From positions 1-23,950 of the forward strand of contig CAMJEC010000007.1 of the NCBI GenBank assembly GCA_946404585.1: a stretch of 23,950 nucleotides of DNA, given 5' to 3'. The DNA comes from an uncultured Caryophanales bacterium. GTDB lineage: Bacteria > Bacillota_I > Bacilli_A > RFN20 > CAG-826. The first letter of the stretch is position 1; each line of letters opens with the position of its first letter. The position numbers and the translations under genes are program-made. A model generated the notes under the pieces. It ran no database searches. It had not been told where the DNA came from and saw only the letters and a program-made list of their open reading frames with translations. Shown in pieces: positions 1-8,537 of the stretch.

Positions 1-856
1 TCTTCTTACTAATCATTTCTTCTAAGAGTTGTTCTTTAAGTCTCTTTTTATCTGCATCTGAGAGAGTAACAGTACCGTTGTTATTATTACTTGGTCCTCC
101 TGCTCCTGCAGTGGCAGGTTCAGGCTCTTTATAAGCCTTAAATATGTCAATCACACTAGTGATGACTAAATAGAATGCTGGGATGAGTAATAAGATTAAT
201 AAACCAAAGACAGAACTAACAAATGAGAAGACAGCACCTAAGAATGGGGAGTTAACCACCACTCTACCGAGCAGTTCTTTTTCTGTAATAGCTTGATATT
301 GGTTAATAACCATATCTGGTTGACCTTCTTGCCAACCCATCCATTCACTTCTGGTATTAATACCAGCGGTGATAAATGTGTAACGGCCTTTACCTTTAGC
401 GACACTTTCATTAACGTGGATTTCTCTCACTCTGTGGGTCATAGGGATGCCATCCACTTGCTTATCAGAGCTAGCATTAGTTCTAACAGTAAGTTCTGGA
501 TTATCCCTTGGGGAAGTATATTCGTTATTAGCGATTGGCCAGTGGATGAATGTAATATCCACGGTTTCGCCTTTTTGGAATCTATCGTAGATCTTTTCAG
601 GATCTTCTAAGTAAGTAATTAAAGCGGTATCAATACCATAGACTGGTTTCATAGAATCGGTCTTAACCATGAAGGTGCCATAGCCGAATCTAATTTGTTG
701 GTCATAATGGTCTTTCTTATGGACCATGCCATCAATTTGGGCCGCCATAACGAAGCCGAAGATTGCAAGGAAAATACCAGTAAGGACCCATTCGATAATC
801 TTTCTGGCCTTACTTTTTGGCTTTTTAACACGTTTTTCCTTTACTTGTTCGCTCAT
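1..856 (-). CDS. sipW: SipW-type (ER/archaeal-type) signal peptidase I, C-terminus cut by the window edge
   Basis: This is a membrane-bound type I signal peptidase that should cleave signal peptides of exported proteins outside the membrane. The 285 visible codons start at the ATG at 856-854, and no stop is reached. A basic N-terminus (residues 1-20) precedes a membrane segment at about 21-40. The nucleophile motif SMKP lies at 68-71 (Ser68) after GTFMVKTD. THRV at 140-143 supplies the His (His141) that replaces Lys in the SipW/ER-type family. A second hydrophobic segment lies at about 230-255, followed by an N-rich linker and a charged helical tail starting LSDADKKRLKEQLLEEM. The family's usual late Asp motif is not obvious: the aligned stretch reads FITAGINTRSEW. 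The gene starts 3 bases after the stop of the 850-residue gene, so the two are probably translationally coupled. Six neighbouring proteins carry SipW-type signal peptides and are its likely substrates. Confidence 0.85.
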   Translation of the reverse strand, partial: MSEQVKEKRVKKPKSKARKIIEWVLTGIFLAIFGFVMAAQIDGMVHKKDHYDQQIRFGYGTFMVKTDSMKPVYGIDTALITYLEDPEKIYDRFQKGETVDITFIHWPIANNEYTSPRDNPELTVRTNASSDKQVDGIPMTHRVREIHVNESVAKGKGRYTFITAGINTRSEWMGWQEGQPDMVINQYQAITEKELLGRVVVNSPFLGAVFSFVSSVFGLLILLLIPAFYLVITSVIDIFKAYKEPEPATAGAGGPSNNNNGTVTLSDADKKRLKEQLLEEMISKK

Positions 857-859
857 AAA

Positions 860-3412
860 TTACTTCTTAAATTTCTTACGACTGTTTTTACCTTTGATCA
901 CTTTTTGTTGTGGTCTATTTTCTTTTTTCTCCTCCTTATAGGAGTGTCTTTGATTATTTTGTTTAGGCGCTGGTTTTGGGGCTTCTTGAACCTTTGGCTC
1001 AGCTTTTGGCGCCTCTTGTTTTGGCTCTTCTTTATTAGCCGCTTCTCTTGCTTTTGATTCCGCGCGAGCTTTGGCTCTTAAAGATTTTGCTTTTTCTTTT
1101 TGATAGATGATTGCAACTGTGCCATCGCTTCTCTTAAAGAATTTCTTAATCTTTCTGCCCTCTGGTTGAGCCTCTTCCCTAGCAGGCGCTTGTTGAGGCG
1201 CTTCTACTGGTTGTGGTTCCACTGCTTTAGCAGGTTGTTTTTCTACTGGAGCAGGTTTCTTTTCTTCCTTTGGAAGAGGATGAGGATGTCTAAGTTGAGG
1301 CCAGATTTCGTCTGCAGCTTGTTCAAAGCTCACTGGTTTAGCCTTTTTCTTTTTATCAGTTTCATAAATGACGACTTCAGAGCCATCGTATCTCTTGAAC
1401 TTAATCTTTACTTTACGACCCACTGGTTGTGGTTCAACTTGTGCTGGTTGTTCAGCATTTTCTTGTGGAGCTGGAGCAGCTTCTTGAAGTGGTTGTTCAG
1501 CTTCTACTGCTGGAGCAGGCTGTTCCACGACGATTGGGGTTTGATTATTAAGTTGAGGCCAGATTTCATCCGCAGCTTCATCAAATGTGACTGTAGGAAT
1601 ATAAACGACTGGCGCTGGTTTGCTAGGCTCGGCCTGCGCTTGTTGAATAGGCGCTGGTTTAGTAGCTTTCTTAGCGGCGGCTTTAGCCTGTTTAACAGGA
1701 ACTTCGACCACTACTTGTTCTTCGGCTTTAGCAATTGGATTTGGATTATTTAATTGTGGCCAAATCTCATCAGCGGCTTCATCAAATGTCACAGTTGGTG
1801 TATATACCTTAACAACTTTAACTGGTTGTTCTGCTTCTGGTGCAGGTGTAGGAACTGGCACTTCCTTAACGACTTCTTTAACAACAACTTTTTCCACGAC
1901 TTTTGGAAGAGGATGTGGATTTCTAAGTTGTGGCCAGATTTCGTCTGCCGCTTGTTCGAAGGTGACAGTTGGGACAAATACTTTCTCAACTTCTTTTTCT
2001 TTCTTTTTGCCCTTCTTAGGTTCTTCTACTGGGGCATTATTAGCGTTTACGATATCAGTAACGTCTTGTTTAGAAGCGTTAATGATTTCATTACGCATTG
2101 CGTTGAGCAAGTCTTCTTCTTCTTTTCTAATGGCTTCTTTCTCCATTTCAAGGAGTTTAAGTCTAGCTTGTTCACGTTTCGCCAAGATGTCTTTGACTTT
2201 CTTTTCGAAGGCATTGAGTTCTTTTTGTCTACGTTTTAATAAGTCATTCTTCGCTTTAAGGTCTTGTTGATTTTCCTTCTTAGCGGCGTATTCATCAGCG
2301 TAATATTCTTTTTCTTTCTTTGTTGGATGGAGTGGTAAATCTTTCTTAACTTTACTATCTAAGTAGGCTTGATAGCCATCATCCACTCTGGCGAAAGAGA
2401 TTGGACCTTCTAATAATGGACCATAGATAAATGATTCATCTTCTAATGTAGTAAGAATTCTTGGTTTGTAAACCTTAGTGTTAACTTTCTTTTCACGGGC
2501 AATGTTATTACCTCTTAATGTCACATAGTTAGCAAATAAGGTTCTATTTAATTCAGAGATTTCTTCATCATTAAATAATGAATAATTTTCATCAATCTTA
2601 TAGTCGACACCTAATCTATCATAGGTTTCGATAAATCTATAAACTTCATAGCAGTGTCTATATTTAGGATTCTTTCTAATGATGTTAGTTTGAACGATTG
2701 GGTTTCTCACATCTTTTTCATTCTTCATTTGTTTCATAAATGGAGAATTATAGAAATAGGAAATATAGTCTCTAGTTTGTTTAATTCTTTCAATGTAACT
2801 ACTGTTAATCTTTGTTTCTTCGTCTTCTTTCTTATAAGAGACTTTAATCTTTGTTTCAATTTCTACTTCCGCACCATCGACGATGGATTTGTTTTTGAAA
2901 TATAAAACTTCTTCGTTATGGAGTTCAGCGAATTTAGAAACGAATTCATAACGTTTAGAAATGAATAAATATAGTCTTCTTACAAAAGTCGCGATGAATC
3001 TATTTTCATAAGTATGTAAATCATCATCACTACTCATAGATAAAATCTTAGAAGGAATGACGTTACCATAATCATCGATTTCTTTAATGTATTGCGTATG
3101 ACTCGCTAAGTGTTGCACAGATTCAGATGTGACTTTTCTCGCGAGTTCAACTGGTGTTAAGTTACCGATGATTTTAGTGTGCTGTCTTGGATTAGCGATG
3201 ATATCGCCTAAATCGAAGATGCAGCCTTCAATCGTTTCAATCCAGCTCTTATCAAAAGAGGAGGAAGCTAAACGGTCAAGTCTTAAATAAGAGTTCTTAC
3301 CCGCGCTTAAAGAATCGTAGATTTCCTTAGCGTGGGAATCACGTACGATTTTCTTCATCGCGCTATGATAGGCTTTATTTAGTTGTTTGTTTGTTGTGAC
3401 CGTTTTTTTCAT
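860..3412 (-). CDS. 850-aa protein with four DEIWPQL repeats in a Pro/Ala/Glu-rich tail
   Basis: I do not recognise a named family with certainty. Residues 1 to about 350 look like a folded domain with mixed helical and strand segments. The stretch DLHTYENRFIATFVRRLYLF (131-150) faintly recalls the DUF2357/McrC-associated proteins found beside McrB-type ATPases. Residues about 365-450 are a highly charged coiled coil. From about 455 the chain is low-complexity (Pro, Ala, Glu, Lys, Val) and holds four copies of (P)TVTF[DE][QE]AADEIWPQL at about 481, 539, 606 and 693. Two GRK(V/I)K-FKR-DG segments lie at 665 and 752, and the tail is very basic. No signal peptide or membrane span is visible, so it is probably cytoplasmic. 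The gene sits 21 bases after the AAA+ ATPase and 3 bases before the signal peptidase, which points to a scaffold or adaptor in the same machine. I see no nuclease motif. Confidence 0.75.
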   Translation of the reverse strand: MKKTVTTNKQLNKAYHSAMKKIVRDSHAKEIYDSLSAGKNSYLRLDRLASSSFDKSWIETIEGCIFDLGDIIANPRQHTKIIGNLTPVELARKVTSESVQHLASHTQYIKEIDDYGNVIPSKILSMSSDDDLHTYENRFIATFVRRLYLFISKRYEFVSKFAELHNEEVLYFKNKSIVDGAEVEIETKIKVSYKKEDEETKINSSYIERIKQTRDYISYFYNSPFMKQMKNEKDVRNPIVQTNIIRKNPKYRHCYEVYRFIETYDRLGVDYKIDENYSLFNDEEISELNRTLFANYVTLRGNNIAREKKVNTKVYKPRILTTLEDESFIYGPLLEGPISFARVDDGYQAYLDSKVKKDLPLHPTKKEKEYYADEYAAKKENQQDLKAKNDLLKRRQKELNAFEKKVKDILAKREQARLKLLEMEKEAIRKEEEDLLNAMRNEIINASKQDVTDIVNANNAPVEEPKKGKKKEKEVEKVFVPTVTFEQAADEIWPQLRNPHPLPKVVEKVVVKEVVKEVPVPTPAPEAEQPVKVVKVYTPTVTFDEAADEIWPQLNNPNPIAKAEEQVVVEVPVKQAKAAAKKATKPAPIQQAQAEPSKPAPVVYIPTVTFDEAADEIWPQLNNQTPIVVEQPAPAVEAEQPLQEAAPAPQENAEQPAQVEPQPVGRKVKIKFKRYDGSEVVIYETDKKKKAKPVSFEQAADEIWPQLRHPHPLPKEEKKPAPVEKQPAKAVEPQPVEAPQQAPAREEAQPEGRKIKKFFKRSDGTVAIIYQKEKAKSLRAKARAESKAREAANKEEPKQEAPKAEPKVQEAPKPAPKQNNQRHSYKEEKKENRPQQKVIKGKNSRKKFKK
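1268..1972 (-). repeat. Four imperfect repeats coding for the FxxAADEIWPQL motif
   Basis: Four in-frame copies of a roughly 70-base unit lie within the 850-aa gene, at about 1901-1972, 1727-1798, 1526-1597 and 1268-1336. Each encodes TF[DE][QE]AADEIWPQL followed by (R/N)(N/H)P-P. The first and last copies share RNPHPLPK/RHPHPLPK, and the two middle ones share NN(P/Q). The copies differ at many third codon positions while the motif is kept, which suggests selection on the peptide rather than recent DNA duplication. Confidence 0.9.
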
Positions 3413-3433
3413 GATGAGTTTAGTTTTTAGTTA

Positions 3434-4960
3434 TTAGTTGTTCTTAATTAAGTTATCGATGTAGCTATGGGCCATTTTGAAGTTACCCTTACCATACATC
3501 TTATCTAATTGGGCATCGAGTTCTTTTAATTCGTCTTTTAAGAAGGCGATGTTAAGAGATTCGAATTTCTTTAAGACCTTGTTGGTGAAGATGAAGTCGT
3601 AACCATCGACTTCTTTACCACCACAGGCGACATATACTGGGATAAATGTATCTAATTGTTTTAAGATACGGTTACCAAAGGCGAGTTTGAATTTCTTAAT
3701 GACGAAGTTATCAAGTTGTTCGAACTTGTCTGACATGTCTTTAGAGATTGGGAATTGGTTAATCGCATCATCATATAATTTTCTAATTTGACTATATGGG
3801 ACGTTCATAGCCTCTTGATTTGGACATTCAAATGGTCTGCCCTTATCATCAAAGAATAATGAGATAGCACGGTCATAGACCTTATCGGAGATGGTGAATG
3901 TACTATCATCGTTATTGGCGGTGCCAAAGAAGATAACGTTTTGTGGGATTAATAACTTACCATCTTTTAAGTTAACTGGGTCGTTAGCGATTGTGGTTGG
4001 AATTAAGTCGATAACCCAGTCGTTAGGATCTCTCATTTCCATGATGGATAAGAATTCAGCGAAGTAGTATTCAATACGGGCTAAGTTCATTTCATCGAGG
4101 ACGATGACATCTAAGTCTTGTCTATATGTTGTGGTATATAACGCTTTTAAGAATTCAGTTTCATTGAACTTCTTAGTGAATTCGTTATAGTAACCTAATA
4201 ATTCGCTTCTATCTTTCCAGGATGGTTGAACTGGAATAATCGCACTATCGAAATTGAAGAATTTGCCAAGAGCGAACGCTAAGGATGTTTTACCTGTACC
4301 AGAGATACCTTCTAAGATGATTAACTTAGAGGCCGCCATACCGGCAAATAATTGTTTAATAACATCTTCTCTATAATATAACTTCAATTGGCTAGCGGCG
4401 AAGTTACGGAAGGCATTGCATAATTCTTCGAGGGATAAGTTTGGTCTATATGGGATGTCCATATTAGAACCACGGTATTTGTTATCAACATGGATAAGTT
4501 TTGGGAATCTGGAACTGACTTCTTCCACGATTTCTTGGCTTTCTTTATCTAATTGAGATTCACTACCACCACGTAAGCCCATATAACCGACTTTAAGGTT
4601 GAGGATTTTGTCTTTTTCTTGAATGGCTTGGAATAACTCATAATTAAGTCTTTCAACTTGTCTAGATAATTCTTCTTTGTCTAATTCTTTTTTGACGAAT
4701 CTCACGTATTTACGGAAGAAGACGACGATTAAGAAAAGTAGACCAGCGATTAAGCCGATGAGTAATAATAAGAAGATAACCCAGAAAATCCAACCAACAG
4801 GACCAAATGAGGCATAGTGTTCCGTCATATAGTCGTTGTAGAATTTGAAGTTTCTTCCTAAGTCCGTCCATGGCGAGATAAATGCCTTATAAAGGAATGT
4901 ACCAATATCTTGTAGGACGGCAAGGAACATCTTCCTTAGATATTCAAAATAAGAAGCCAT
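3434..4960 (-). CDS. Membrane-anchored McrB/MoxR-like AAA+ ATPase
   Basis: The protein is a 508-residue AAA+ ATPase of the AAA_5 (McrB/dynein-related) type. An amphipathic N-terminus is followed by one strong membrane segment at about 54-82 and a charged coiled-coil linker (86-120). The ATPase core begins near 195: Walker A GISGTGKTS at 218-226, Walker B VIVLDEMN at 285-292 followed by LARIEYYFAEFLS (the DEMNLAR-E-YFAEFLS signature of the McrB-like branch), sensor-1 FFGTANN at 344-350, and an arginine-finger candidate Arg364 in VYDRA. The core should face the cytoplasm. A good ribosome site (AAGGGGGAT) lies at the end of the preceding gene, and only 1 base separates the two genes. Membrane anchoring and the surface-protein context argue for a remodelling or export role rather than DNA restriction. 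GTP versus ATP use cannot be told from the sequence. Confidence 0.88.
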   Translation of the reverse strand: MASYFEYLRKMFLAVLQDIGTFLYKAFISPWTDLGRNFKFYNDYMTEHYASFGPVGWIFWVIFLLLLIGLIAGLLFLIVVFFRKYVRFVKKELDKEELSRQVERLNYELFQAIQEKDKILNLKVGYMGLRGGSESQLDKESQEIVEEVSSRFPKLIHVDNKYRGSNMDIPYRPNLSLEELCNAFRNFAASQLKLYYREDVIKQLFAGMAASKLIILEGISGTGKTSLAFALGKFFNFDSAIIPVQPSWKDRSELLGYYNEFTKKFNETEFLKALYTTTYRQDLDVIVLDEMNLARIEYYFAEFLSIMEMRDPNDWVIDLIPTTIANDPVNLKDGKLLIPQNVIFFGTANNDDSTFTISDKVYDRAISLFFDDKGRPFECPNQEAMNVPYSQIRKLYDDAINQFPISKDMSDKFEQLDNFVIKKFKLAFGNRILKQLDTFIPVYVACGGKEVDGYDFIFTNKVLKKFESLNIAFLKDELKELDAQLDKMYGKGNFKMAHSYIDNLIKNN

Positions 4961-4961
4961 A

Positions 4962-6032
4962 TTAAATAATCCCCCTTAATACCTTAAAACTTAATTGTGC
5001 ATCAAAGCTTGCACCCATTGTAGAGTTATAACAATCTAAATCCCAACCTTCTAAATAAATAGATAACACTATTTCGGTAGGAACACCGTTATAGCATGGG
5101 ATTAATAATGGATTGTCATTTGAATTAATATCATCTAATGAGATAGATGGTTCTTGTTTATATTTAACACCCGCTTGGAGTGAATTTTGTTCATTGTAAG
5201 TATAGGCTGATTTATCGTTCTTACCACTGAAGGCATTGCCAAAGAATTCGTTTGGTGTTTCTTTATATGGTTTGACAAATGTTGGATCTTCAGGATTGTC
5301 ATAAACGATAGCGTCACGATTTTCAACTTCACCATAGAGGATTTCTCTATCATTGAATGTATCGTAATACTCATCAGCGTTAACATCTAATCTACCAGCG
5401 TAGTATGTGACTTTGTTTTCGTCTTTATTTGGGTCAATGATGTAGTATTGATAGAAATTTGGAGTATTAACCAAAATTGAGAATCTCATACTGTTCTCTA
5501 ATTTGTTTAACTTTTCTTCGATTTCATCAACAGTTAATTCACCGACTTTGCCCACAAGAGCCTGCGCGCGTAAATGATTAGAAGTTTTATCACTTGTGAT
5601 AAATGTTTGTTCTGTATCTAAAGTAACATAGTAATCAATGTTATTTAAAAGATATAACTTTTGTTGATAAAAGCCTTCAGAACTTGGTTTGTTAAAATCA
5701 GGAACACCATATATATCGTGTTCAGTTAAATTATAAAATTCTGGCATATCTTTCTTAGCATCTAACCAGTGGTTATGGAACATGCTAGAAGTAGGTGCGA
5801 ATTGTTTTACTTTGTTTAAATCTTCGTTACTGAGCTTTTCTTTAAAAGCTTCTTCATTGGTACTAGTACCAATATATAGGCCAACGGATTCGTCGGTTCT
5901 TAAATCTAAATCAATGGAGTTAACTTGGAGACGATCACTACTTGCATACCACGCTAAAGAAGCGGAAAGCGATATCACAGATAACGCAACAGTTCCGAGT
6001 ATAAGTGATATGACTAGTTTTCTCTTATTCAT
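4962..6032 (-). CDS. Surface protein with SipW-type signal peptide (paralogue 5 of the array)
   Basis: This is a 356-residue secreted protein of unknown fold. The N-terminus MNKRK plus a hydrophobic segment ends in SLSASLAWYASSD (21-33), the most diverged of the A-W-Y signal motifs in the array. Shared family landmarks follow: RFSI (about 183-186), GRLDVNADEYYD and a YG motif in the middle, and YLEGWD at 326-331 with a final hydrophobic strand (QLSFKVL). There is no sortase signal and no C-terminal membrane anchor. It has an AGGAGG ribosome site 3 bases before the ATG and starts 7 bases after the previous gene stops. It is the last structural protein before the ATPase gene. By analogy with TasA-type proteins it could be a matrix or fibre subunit, but that is inference. 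Confidence 0.8.
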   Translation of the reverse strand: MNKRKLVISLILGTVALSVISLSASLAWYASSDRLQVNSIDLDLRTDESVGLYIGTSTNEEAFKEKLSNEDLNKVKQFAPTSSMFHNHWLDAKKDMPEFYNLTEHDIYGVPDFNKPSSEGFYQQKLYLLNNIDYYVTLDTEQTFITSDKTSNHLRAQALVGKVGELTVDEIEEKLNKLENSMRFSILVNTPNFYQYYIIDPNKDENKVTYYAGRLDVNADEYYDTFNDREILYGEVENRDAIVYDNPEDPTFVKPYKETPNEFFGNAFSGKNDKSAYTYNEQNSLQAGVKYKQEPSISLDDINSNDNPLLIPCYNGVPTEIVLSIYLEGWDLDCYNSTMGASFDAQLSFKVLRGII

Positions 6033-6039
6033 AAGCCTC

Positions 6040-7230
6040 CTATTGTACTAAGTTGATTTCGAATGTTAAGCCTAAATAGAATTTATTTTGAAGTTGAGAA
6101 TCTACAACAGAGAAGTCCCAACCTTCGAGATACACTTTCATATTGAATGCGCCAAGATAGTGAGCGGCAGCATCACCTGTTCTACAAACAGCGTAGTTAC
6201 TTTCGAGTTCGTTTTGAGCATTCTTTTGTGGAAATACTGTATTAGTACCTAAATAATCAGCATAATGAGGAATAATGCAACTGTCTAAATCAGCAAAGTA
6301 TTCCACTCCCTTGTAATGTCTAGAAGTAAATGTAGTTTCAACCGTGCTATTACCAGAACCATTAATGTCAACCAAATTAGAGGTTTGTGCTAGTGGTTCA
6401 GATAATGAATTCTCCCAGTTCTTGCCAGGTTTCCATTCGTAATCGCCATAAAGGAATTCCTTCATGAATGTTGGGGAAGATGGTTCGTTGTCGTAGTCAT
6501 AATGTTGATTACCAGCACGACCGCCCGTAAGGTTTAAAACACCAGCAACTTTGGTTCTTCCATTGGTTGCAGAAGAAGGATTAAGAATGTAGTTGTCACC
6601 ATTTGTTCGGTCAATATAAAGACGGATTGAGTTGTGAATTTCATTGCCATCAGTTTTGCCTTCAAGATTTGGAGCAGCAATAGCTTGTGCACCACTTAGG
6701 AAAACATCACGGTCTGCAACGAACGAAGCAGTAGAAGCATTAGCTGCATAAACACGGAATACAAATGGGATTTCTACGTATTTAGTAATTTCTGCAACAG
6801 TTGGATCATCAGATGGTTTATTAGTTGTTGGTCTATTTCTTAAATTGATATTTTGACCTGTTGTATAGCCATAAGAAGAAAGAGGTTCCAAAACATTAGT
6901 AGCATAGCCTTTAGTACTTAAGTAGTCATTGATAATAGCGGCTGGTAAGCCACCAGAACCAACCCTCATAAAATAATAATGGTTAGGATCGCCATCAAAC
7001 GTAATATCCTCAATCAATTCAGCATTTGTAGTGAAATCGACTTCAACATCACTCTTAATGCCAATTTGTAATTGAGTTGTGCTTTGGACAGATGTTCCGG
7101 TATATGAAACAAGAGCACGCGTTGAATATGCGTACCATGCAATAGTACCGCTTATCGAACCCACTAAAGCTGCAACTGTCGATAAGCCAAGAATACCAAT
7201 GACAAATTTTAACGGATTAATCTTTTTCAT
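6040..7230 (-). CDS. Surface protein with SipW-type signal peptide (paralogue 4 of the array)
   Basis: The product is 396 residues long. The signal region is KFVIGILGLSTVAALVG followed by SISGTIAWYAYSTR (25-38), very close to the two upstream paralogues. The middle has SIRLYIDR, then GVLNLTGG, HYDYD and YGDYEW, the same order of landmarks (IR-x-I, G-L-(D/N), YD, YG) as in its neighbours. The C-terminus has VYLEGWD (366-372) and then a strand GLTFEINL. It has no LPxTG motif and no C-terminal anchor, so after cleavage it would be free or polymer-bound outside the cell. It ends with TAG only 7 bases before the next gene. On its 5' side is an unusual intercistronic hairpin at 7253-7295, which could set its expression relative to the upstream genes. 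Confidence 0.82.
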   Translation of the reverse strand: MKKINPLKFVIGILGLSTVAALVGSISGTIAWYAYSTRALVSYTGTSVQSTTQLQIGIKSDVEVDFTTNAELIEDITFDGDPNHYYFMRVGSGGLPAAIINDYLSTKGYATNVLEPLSSYGYTTGQNINLRNRPTTNKPSDDPTVAEITKYVEIPFVFRVYAANASTASFVADRDVFLSGAQAIAAPNLEGKTDGNEIHNSIRLYIDRTNGDNYILNPSSATNGRTKVAGVLNLTGGRAGNQHYDYDNEPSSPTFMKEFLYGDYEWKPGKNWENSLSEPLAQTSNLVDINGSGNSTVETTFTSRHYKGVEYFADLDSCIIPHYADYLGTNTVFPQKNAQNELESNYAVCRTGDAAAHYLGAFNMKVYLEGWDFSVVDSQLQNKFYLGLTFEINLVQ

Positions 7231-7252
7231 ATGCCCTTTCTTCTATTCTACA

Positions 7253-7295
7253 CCCGCGAAGTTCGGTGTGTAATACATATATGGAACTTCGCAGG
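7253..7295 (-). promoter_or_regulatory. Intercistronic 12-bp hairpin upstream of the 396-aa surface protein gene
   Basis: The arms CCCGCGAAGTTC (7253-7264) and GAACTTCGCAGG (7284-7295) can form a 12-bp stem with one G-U pair and a 19-base loop in the minus-strand transcript. No T-run follows, so it is not a normal intrinsic terminator. It ends about 20 bases before the start codon. An mRNA processing or stability element, or translation control, fits best. Confidence 0.65.
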
Positions 7296-7329
7296 TATTT
7301 TTATTACTAAAGTTTAATAAATTGGAGTT

Positions 7330-8502
7330 TTATTGCTCTGTTTGAACGGCAAATGTAATACCGACATCAAACATAGAGCCAATGTAATCCGACGGATTCC
7401 AAATTGGAGATTTGGCATTCGGATCACTAGTTGTTGGTGAAGGAAGTGGTTCCCATCCTTCAATCCAGATTGTCATAACGACATTAAGATAGGCTTCATT
7501 AGCCATATCATCGAAAGCAACAGTTTTACCAATACATTTGGATGTAGGTGTCTGTTCACCTTCTTTAGTGTATTCAAAGCTTTCCTCTACGAGGATATTA
7601 GTGTTTTCGACAGATTCGACAAGTGTTGGATAAATCTTTTCGTTAACAGTATCGCCTTGTAAAGTTTTGTATGAACCATTTTGAATAATAGATTTATTGC
7701 AATAAGAGGTTTGCGTGCCCTCGCCATACGCGGTGTAATGATGTTCGATTAAATCTTCTTCACCAAAATCATAGTGTGCACCACTTGGTCCTGAGATGTA
7801 TTCATCTAAGTCACCATCGCCATCAAGGTCTAAATAGCCTTCAGTTAAAACTGTGCCACCATCTTTAGAAATTAATCTATTGATAGCTGTAGCACTATGA
7901 CCTTGACTTTGATCGTTACTCTGATAAGAACTTAGATGGACTCTAACGGAACTTGATAAATCTTCTTTATTATTTTGATTGTTTTTCCAATCTCCTTGAA
8001 TAAGAAGATCTGAAATATAGACATCTTTTTCTAAATAAGATATTCCGTTTACATTTTCAGATTCAAACGCAAGTTCCAGAGGAACAGATACATACATAGA
8101 ATCATCAGCAGCTTTCCATGTTAGGTTATCATAGCCGACACGTTCGGCAGGAACACCACCATCTGGGTTTTGATAGAACACCATGTCGCCATTATCTTTA
8201 GTTTTAATAGCGTCGTCAGCGTTCATTGGACCAGATGTAATTGGAGTTACGAGTTGACCTTTATTTTTTGCTAACAAATAATCAGCAATATCTTTATAGT
8301 TCAAATCATTAACCCAATTATCGGTTCCTTTGATTCTTAACTTTAAGCTGCCTTTCGCACCAGCAGATGCCCCTAAATAAACCGCACTAACTCTTGTAGA
8401 GTATTGATACCATGCGATTGTACTAGAGATTGAGCCCGCTAGCGCAGCGCTAGAGCACATAATCAAAGCGGCAACAACAAATTTAGTTTTGTTGATTTTC
8501 AT
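7330..8502 (-). CDS. Surface protein with SipW-type signal peptide and acidic Ca-loop-like motif (paralogue 3)
   Basis: The product is 390 residues long. The signal segment ends in SISSTIAWYQYSTR (24-37), nearly identical to the next gene upstream. Shared landmarks include SVRVHLSS (185-192), EGYLDLDGDGDLDEY (221-235), HYDF (243-246), AYG and IWIEGWE (345-351), then a last strand VGITFAVQ. The DLDGDGDLDE run resembles a calcium-binding loop, although the usual twelfth-position acid is missing. Two cysteines (268 and 323) might pair after export. The ribosome site GGAGAAAA lies about 4 bases before the ATG. The gene follows the 334-aa gene by 35 bases in the same operon. It is probably an extracellular fibre or matrix component; its fold is unknown. 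Confidence 0.82.
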   Translation of the reverse strand: MKINKTKFVVAALIMCSSAALAGSISSTIAWYQYSTRVSAVYLGASAGAKGSLKLRIKGTDNWVNDLNYKDIADYLLAKNKGQLVTPITSGPMNADDAIKTKDNGDMVFYQNPDGGVPAERVGYDNLTWKAADDSMYVSVPLELAFESENVNGISYLEKDVYISDLLIQGDWKNNQNNKEDLSSSVRVHLSSYQSNDQSQGHSATAINRLISKDGGTVLTEGYLDLDGDGDLDEYISGPSGAHYDFGEEDLIEHHYTAYGEGTQTSYCNKSIIQNGSYKTLQGDTVNEKIYPTLVESVENTNILVEESFEYTKEGEQTPTSKCIGKTVAFDDMANEAYLNVVMTIWIEGWEPLPSPTTSDPNAKSPIWNPSDYIGSMFDVGITFAVQTEQ

Positions 8503-8537
8503 CGCTTTTCTCCAATTGCGTTTAAAGAATTCAATGT

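Noticed and set aside
1268..1972. CRISPR-like or mobile repeat
   Set aside because: The repeats are in frame, differ in third positions, have unequal spacing and encode a conserved peptide. No CRISPR array, IS element or attachment site was seen anywhere in the window.
293..2905. Plus-strand frames across the peptidase and 850-aa genes
   Set aside because: They are antisense to well-supported genes, rich in Phe/Leu/Trp from reverse-read Lys/Glu codons, and lack ribosome sites.
860..4960. A McrBC-type restriction system
   Set aside because: The ATPase is McrB-like only in its AAA+ core. It has a membrane anchor, no DNA-binding domain is seen, the partner lacks a visible nuclease motif, and the operon is made of secreted proteins and a signal peptidase.
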